NCBI GenBank assembly: GCA_963509715.1 | Contig: CAUPCB010000014.1 | Location: 1-37,830, forward strand | Origin: JABCPE02 sp963509715 | Lineage (GTDB): Bacteria; Bacteroidota; Bacteroidia; Flavobacteriales; Weeksellaceae | Direction of reading: 5' to 3' | DNA: 37,830 bases | Part shown: positions 33,372 through 37,830 of the stretch, piece by piece | Numbering within the stretch: position 1 is the first letter of the stretch | Layout of the letters: each line of letters starts with the position of its first letter | The notes under the pieces: model-generated | What the model saw: the letters and a program-made list of their open reading frames with translations, nothing else | Told to the model about the DNA's origin: nothing | Database searches by the model: none | Translations under genes and position numbers: made by a program

Positions 33372-35822
33372 TCAGTCTTTTACATAAATTCTTTTGACTC
33401 TTCGTGAAATGGAAGTAAGAACCTCGTAAGGAATGGTCTGGCAGTATTCTGCAAAATCTTCCAAAGTCTTCCAGGAATTAAATATAATAACCTCATCACC
33501 TTCCTTTGCAGGAATTTCGCCCAAATCTGCCATGAGCATATCCATACACACATTTCCCACGATAGGAACTTTCTGTCCTTTGATGATGACAAATCCCTTT
33601 TTGTTTCCTATTAGCCTCGGAATACCGTCTGCATAGCCTATCGGAATGGTGGCTATTCGGGTGTCTTTTTCTGCAATGTATTTTCTGCTGTATCCTATGG
33701 AATCTCCTTTTTCTACTTTGGAAATCTGAGAAATGACTGTTTTAAATGTAGCTACATTTTGGAGCTGTTTTTCTATTTCAGGAACACAGGAAATGCCCAT
33801 CATCCCAATGCCTATTCTTACCATATTATATTGATAATCAGTGAAATTGATAATTCCAGCTGTATTGAGAATATGTCTAATAGGTTTATAATCAATATTT
33901 TGGATGATTTTACTTGAAACTCGCTCGAAGGTTTCCAGCTGGTGCAGTGTATATTCCTTTTCTTCGGGAACATCTGCGCAAGATAAATGGCTGAAAATAC
34001 TCGCTATTTTGACATTGTATTTTTTCAAGGAATTAATCAAATCATCTATTTCATCTTCTTTAAAACCAAGGCGATGCATTCCTGTTTCTATCTTGATATG
34101 GATAGGGTAGGTCTCTTGGATTCCTTTCGCTTGAAGCTGTTTCCCAAATAAATCCAAAACCCTCAGGCTGTATATCTCTGGTTCCAGATGATAATCTATG
34201 ATAGTGTCATAGCTGCTCTGCTCAGGATTCATCACAAGGATAGGCGTAGTGACGCCGTTTTTCCGTAAATCAACCCCCTCATCTGCATAGGCAACTCCCA
34301 GATAATCAATATGGTGATGCTGTAGATATTCGGCAATTTCATAGCCGCCCAGTCCATAGGAAAAAGCTTTTACCATCGCACAGACTTTTGTCTCTGGTTT
34401 CAGTAAACTCTTGTGAATGTTTATATTATGCACGATGGCATTAAGATTTACTTCAAGCGTAGTATCATGCTTTTGTAGTTCTAAAAGTTTTTTGATTTTT
34501 TCAATTTCAAAAACTCTTGCTCCTTTTAATAAAATCAACTGATTTTCAATCGTATTGAGATACTGGCTGTCTATAAGTTCCTGAGTATTGTCAAAGATTT
34601 TGACTTTCCCTGAAAACAAATCTTTATACTTTGTGATGTGTTCGCCGATGAGAATGATATTTTCAAAATCCTGCTCTTTGGTAAGTTCAGCCACTTTTTT
34701 ATACAATATTTCATCCTCTTCTATTGTGTCCAAAATATCTGTAAGGATCAGCGATTTTTTTTGCTTTTTATATTGGTTAATGAATTGATATGCAATAATT
34801 AACGAATCCAAATCCAGGTTAAAAGAATCATTGATAATCAGATTATTCCTAATGCCGTTCACACTCTCCAGACGCATTTCCACTGAATGCAGGTCTTGGA
34901 TTTTGGTCACGATTTTTTCGTTGGAGATTTTCAGTGATTTTAAAACGGCTACAATCGCCAGAATATTGGAAAGTGTAGCCTCATCCCGTTTTTGGAGAGA
35001 AATACTGATTTCTTCATCAAAATATTTTATCCCGATGCGTTCATTAGGATTTTTATAATCGGAAGAAATACGGACATCATTTCTTTGATTTAGTCCGAAA
35101 CTAATTAAATTTTTACTTGAATAAAGTTGATTTACTAAATTATAAACCAATTCATTATCTCCGTTATAAATAATAGTTTCACTTTCTTTGAAAAGAATGA
35201 TTTTTTCGTTTATCAGTTCTTCTTCATTTTTAAAATTAGAAGAATGAGCAGAACCGATGTGCGTCAAAATGCCGATTTTCGGAGCGAAAATATTTTCCAA
35301 TTTTGCCATTTCGCTCGGTTTAGAAATTCCGACTTCAAAAATTCCCAGCTGGTGTTCCTCATTGATTTGCAGCAGCGAGATAGGAAGCCCAATCTGCGAG
35401 TTGAAACTTTTGGGAGATTTCACCGTAGAAAATTCATCCCAAAGACACTGATAAAGCCATTCTTTTACAATGGTTTTGCCGTTGCTTCCTGTAATGCCGA
35501 TGGTGTTTTCTAAATGTGAATTTTCTAAATGTTTTTTGGCTAAAATTTGTAAAAACTCGATGGAATTTTTGGTGATAATCCATGTAATGTCTTTGTATTC
35601 AGGATGGTAGTTTTCAGAGATAATGACTTTCACACCTTTTTCTACTACGGAAGAAATGTATTTTTCGCCAGAATTATTTTTGGTGTTAATGGCAATAAAT
35701 GCCATATCCGAAATAGAATAAAGATTTCGGCTGTCAAAAGAGATATTGCTGATGAGAATATCTGGATTCCCAATCAGTTTAGAATCTGTAAGTTGCGAAA
35801 TTTGTAATGTGCTGTATTTCAT
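33372..35822 (-). CDS. Bifunctional MurF-alanine racemase fusion
   Basis: This is one protein of 816 residues with two enzymes of peptidoglycan precursor synthesis. The N-terminal MurF ligase (about 1-450) has the ATP-binding GITGSNGKT (109-117) and would add D-Ala-D-Ala to UDP-MurNAc-tripeptide. The C-terminal alanine racemase (about 455-816) has the PLP lysine Lys485 in CAMVKAFSYG and the later IGYSRKY segment with the catalytic Tyr. The fusion is known in Bacteroidota and couples D-Ala supply to its use. The start codon overlaps the stop of tdk by one base (TAATG), and the patatin gene follows after 2 bp. Confidence 0.95.
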   Translation of the reverse strand: MKYSTLQISQLTDSKLIGNPDILISNISFDSRNLYSISDMAFIAINTKNNSGEKYISSVVEKGVKVIISENYHPEYKDITWIITKNSIEFLQILAKKHLENSHLENTIGITGSNGKTIVKEWLYQCLWDEFSTVKSPKSFNSQIGLPISLLQINEEHQLGIFEVGISKPSEMAKLENIFAPKIGILTHIGSAHSSNFKNEEELINEKIILFKESETIIYNGDNELVYNLVNQLYSSKNLISFGLNQRNDVRISSDYKNPNERIGIKYFDEEISISLQKRDEATLSNILAIVAVLKSLKISNEKIVTKIQDLHSVEMRLESVNGIRNNLIINDSFNLDLDSLIIAYQFINQYKKQKKSLILTDILDTIEEDEILYKKVAELTKEQDFENIILIGEHITKYKDLFSGKVKIFDNTQELIDSQYLNTIENQLILLKGARVFEIEKIKKLLELQKHDTTLEVNLNAIVHNINIHKSLLKPETKVCAMVKAFSYGLGGYEIAEYLQHHHIDYLGVAYADEGVDLRKNGVTTPILVMNPEQSSYDTIIDYHLEPEIYSLRVLDLFGKQLQAKGIQETYPIHIKIETGMHRLGFKEDEIDDLINSLKKYNVKIASIFSHLSCADVPEEKEYTLHQLETFERVSSKIIQNIDYKPIRHILNTAGIINFTDYQYNMVRIGIGMMGISCVPEIEKQLQNVATFKTVISQISKVEKGDSIGYSRKYIAEKDTRIATIPIGYADGIPRLIGNKKGFVIIKGQKVPIVGNVCMDMLMADLGEIPAKEGDEVIIFNSWKTLEDFAEYCQTIPYEVLTSISRRVKRIYVKD

Positions 35823-36406
35823 TATTTTTTATTCAAAACTTCTTCTGTAAAAACTTTTCTGCTCACAGCCTCGTAGCTGTCAGTTTCTCCTAATTGTACC
35901 AAATCATCACTCCCTGAGGTTCTCATGGAATAATTAGCCAAGTTCCCTGTTTTCTTGCAGATGGCATGGACTTTCGTTACATATTCTGCCGTGGCCATCA
36001 GGTTGGGCATCGGCCCGAAAGGTCTTCCCATGTAGTCCATATCCAGCCCTGCAATCACCACACGAATGCCGTTGTTCGCCAGCTGATTGGCTATTTCTAC
36101 AATGCTTTCATCAAAAAACTGCGCCTCATCTATGCCCACCACATCACAGTTAGACCCAAGGAGTAGAATCTCATCAGGAGTTTCTACGGGAGTGCTTTTT
36201 ATTTTATTTTGGTTGTGAGAGACCACCTCTTCATCGGCATAGCGGTTGTCCAGCTTTGGTTTGAAGATTTCTACCTGCTGTCCAGCCATCTCTGCACGGC
36301 GGAGCCTTCTGATGAGTTCTTCGGTTTTTCCAGAAAACATAGAACCACAGATAACCTCCATCCAGCCACTTTGTTTGGCGTGATTGATTGTATTTTCTAA
36401 AAACAT
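35822..36406 (-). CDS. tdk: Thymidine kinase (type II, TK1-like)
   Basis: The enzyme phosphorylates thymidine in the salvage pathway. The 194-residue protein has the P-loop GSMFSGKT (21-28), the DEAQFF Walker-B-like segment (93-98) and the lasso-loop region near SYEAV (177-181). Type II kinases usually carry four zinc-binding cysteines. Here only one of the expected cysteines (Cys150 in HAICKKTG) is in place, so the zinc site looks degenerate. It is the first gene of the minus-strand run and is translationally coupled to murF-alr. Possible -7 boxes lie at 36442-36462. Confidence 0.94.
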   Translation of the reverse strand: MFLENTINHAKQSGWMEVICGSMFSGKTEELIRRLRRAEMAGQQVEIFKPKLDNRYADEEVVSHNQNKIKSTPVETPDEILLLGSNCDVVGIDEAQFFDESIVEIANQLANNGIRVVIAGLDMDYMGRPFGPMPNLMATAEYVTKVHAICKKTGNLANYSMRTSGSDDLVQLGETDSYEAVSRKVFTEEVLNKK

Positions 36407-36441
36407 TGTAAATTAGCCTTTTGATTTTGATGTAAAAAATT

Positions 36442-36462
36442 CAAAATTAAATCCCAAATTTA
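36442..36462 (-). promoter_or_regulatory. Candidate -7 boxes upstream of tdk
   Basis: Two minus-strand octamers fit TAnnTTTG: TAATTTTG (36449-36442) and TAAATTTG (36462-36455). They lie 36-49 bp before the tdk start. Neither has a convincing -33 element. Confidence 0.35.
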
Positions 36463-36484
36463 AACAATTTTAATAAAAGAATTT

Positions 36485-37159
36485 ATGAGCGGTATACTTT
36501 ATTTTGTTCCTACGCCTATTGGCAATTTGGAAGATATGACTTTTCGGGCAGTAAAAATTTTGAAAGAAGTGGACTATATTCTTTGTGAAGATACACGGAC
36601 TTCGGGAATTTTATTGAAACATTTTGAAATTTCTAAAACATTGAAATCATATCACTTACACAATGAACATCAAGCGACACTTAAAGTGATAGAAGACCTG
36701 AAAAACGGTCAGAATATCGCCATCATTACCGATGCAGGAACGCCTGGAATTTCTGATCCTGGCTATCTGCTGGCAAAGGCATGCGCGGACAACGAGGTGG
36801 AAATGCAGTGTCTGCCTGGTGCTACGGCTTTCGTGCCGGCACTGGTGGTTTCTGGACTGCCTAATAATGAGTTTTTGTTCGTGGGATTTCTACCACAGAA
36901 AAAGGGAAGACAGACAAAACTAAAACAACTGGCGGAGGAGAAAAAAACGATAGTTCTCTACGAAAGTCCGCACAAGATAAACACCACTCTGGAGCAGATA
37001 AAGGAGTTTTTTGGAGAGGGAACAAAAATCAGCCTCAGCCGAGAAATTTCCAAAAAATTTGAAGAAACCAAACGCGGAACTATAGAAGAACTCATAGAAT
37101 TTTCCAAAAGTAAAACCCTGAAAGGCGAAATGGTTTTGGTGGTGAATAACCAGATTTGA
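36485..37159 (+). CDS. rsmI: 16S rRNA (cytidine-1402-2'-O)-methyltransferase RsmI
   Basis: RsmI methylates the ribose of C1402 in the ribosomal decoding centre. The 224-residue protein starts LYFVPTPIGNLEDMTFRAVKIL (residues 5-26), the family signature. Then come EDTRTSGILL (35-44), the SAM-site TDAGTPGISDPG near 82-93, and PGATAFVPALVVSGLP near 110-125. It lacks the C-terminal extra domain of longer RsmI proteins such as the E. coli one, as is usual in Bacteroidota. It is divergent from tdk, 78 bp away. Confidence 0.95.
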   Translation: MSGILYFVPTPIGNLEDMTFRAVKILKEVDYILCEDTRTSGILLKHFEISKTLKSYHLHNEHQATLKVIEDLKNGQNIAIITDAGTPGISDPGYLLAKACADNEVEMQCLPGATAFVPALVVSGLPNNEFLFVGFLPQKKGRQTKLKQLAEEKKTIVLYESPHKINTTLEQIKEFFGEGTKISLSREISKKFEETKRGTIEELIEFSKSKTLKGEMVLVVNNQI

Positions 37160-37227
37160 TGGATTTTAATTTTTTAAAAATTGAAAAAAATATCAAATGA
37201 ACCAATTAAAATTAGAAAAACATAGCG

Positions 37228-37794
37228 GTGGAAAAAAGAAGTATTTTACTGATAATAAAATTGTTAATTATATTGGTGTCTTTGTTAGGTTGTGCAAAAA
37301 ATGAAACACATAAGGATAACATTGTGCCAGATATAAGTGTCAATGATATAAAATTATCAGATACTACTGCTGTAGTTTTAGGGTATAATGATTTGAAATA
37401 CAATGTTATAGAGGATAAGGAAGCATTGCCCTATGCTGTTTTTACTAATGAAAATAAAACCGAAACCCTGAAACTTTATCTTTTCTATGGAACGAAAAGA
37501 AACGAATTTTATCAAGCAGAAATAAGTCTATATGATAAGAAAACAGTCCCAAATCCTACTAAATATAAAAACTTTTCCACGGAAAGCGGAATAAAATTAG
37601 GTATTTCTAAAAAAGATTTGATAAAGATAAAAGGAAATAATTTTGTAGAAACTAATCATGTTCTTCGGTATGAAATCTCAGATTATGAAAAGTCTCATTT
37701 TTTAGAAAAGTATAATTTGCCAATTTATTTTGCAGAATATACTTTTGACCAAGATAAGCTGTGTAAAATTTATTTTGGTTTTGAGTATCCGTAG
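37228..37794 (+). CDS. Hypothetical lipoprotein, 188 aa, GTG start
   Basis: The protein starts with GTG at 37228 and has a signal peptide MEKRSILLIIKLLIILVSLLGC with a good lipobox (Cys22). The mature protein alternates strands and charged turns, with SGIKLGISKKDLIKIKG near 125-140, a pattern seen in small lipoproteins with a beta-lactamase-inhibitor-like or SmpA-like turn. I do not recognise the family. An ATG at 37197 lies in another frame and gives only a 35-codon frame, so GTG is the best start. The gene follows rsmI by 68 bp. Confidence 0.7.
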   Translation: MEKRSILLIIKLLIILVSLLGCAKNETHKDNIVPDISVNDIKLSDTTAVVLGYNDLKYNVIEDKEALPYAVFTNENKTETLKLYLFYGTKRNEFYQAEISLYDKKTVPNPTKYKNFSTESGIKLGISKKDLIKIKGNNFVETNHVLRYEISDYEKSHFLEKYNLPIYFAEYTFDQDKLCKIYFGFEYP

Positions 37795-37830
37795 GAGATT
37801 TATTTAAAGTAAAAGATTAGATAATCAAAA

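Noticed and set aside
37160..37227. AT-rich palindrome after rsmI as terminator
   Set aside because: The only symmetry is a short A/T-only stem, too weak to call.
37197..37304. Small 35-codon frame starting ATG at 37197
   Set aside because: It overlaps the lipoprotein gene in another frame and encodes no recognisable protein; the GTG-started frame has a clear lipobox.
1..37830. GC-skew switch as support for an origin
   Set aside because: A hand count of G and C in sample lines of minus-strand genes on both sides of 24.9 kb was inconsistent, so I do not use it as evidence.

Overview
The window comes from a chromosome of the Bacteroidota, class Flavobacteriia, most likely Weeksellaceae (the Chryseobacterium relatives); the genus cannot be fixed from the sequence alone. 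The evidence is low GC content, many TAnnTTTG-type promoter boxes (the -7 element of the Bacteroidota primary sigma factor), a fused MurF-alanine racemase, a type IX secretion lipoprotein (PorW/SprE), a Rho factor with a long Lys/Glu-rich insert, and a DUF4293 protein. Most genes are housekeeping genes. I see no transposase, phage gene, CRISPR array, tRNA or rRNA.

Layout. 1-561: truA, cut by the window edge (-). 633-1626: a small phosphoesterase and an Smr-domain protein (+). 1623-2746: two unrecognised AT-rich genes (-). 2837-7197: an operon of a DUF2520 protein, a KdsC-like phosphatase, Maf and PorW/SprE (+). 7272-9980: LysE exporter, LD-carboxypeptidase, YraN and TsaB (-). 10077-11956: two paralogous lipoproteins in an exact 986-bp tandem arrangement, each with its own promoter box and terminator. 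11996-18687: RNase R, RpiB, DsbD and an MsbA-like ABC exporter (-). 18787-20968: DUF4293 protein (-) and rho (+), divergent. 21009-22941: a secreted tannase-like esterase and a small lipoprotein (-). 23107-24484: superoxide dismutase and a lipoprotein (+). 24485-25033: the only long gene-free stretch. 25034-26224: pgk (+). 26304-27116: a YwqG-family protein (-). 27154-36406: thymidine kinase, MurF-Alr, a patatin/Omp85 protein, YbeY, MnmG, a methyltransferase and an MgtC-family protein, all on the minus strand with short gaps. 36485-37794: rsmI and a lipoprotein (+).

The most interesting signal is a possible replication-origin region. The gene-free stretch before pgk holds one perfect and six one-mismatch DnaA boxes within about 310 bp, followed by an AT-rich run. 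Four and six kilobases away, two 16-bp sites, each one base from the consensus parS centromere sequence, sit on either side of mnmG, a gene classically found near origins. The dnaA gene is not in the window and gene orientation does not settle the matter, so the origin call is an inference; the parS-like sites are seen directly.

Functional themes: cell wall and envelope (MurF-Alr, LD-carboxypeptidase, KdsC-like phosphatase, MsbA-like exporter, DsbD, PorW, patatin/Omp85), RNA modification and decay (TruA, TsaB, MnmG, RsmI, YbeY, RNase R, Rho), and central metabolism (Pgk, RpiB, Tdk, SOD). No new multi-gene system stands out. The unrecognised genes are mainly small lipoproteins.
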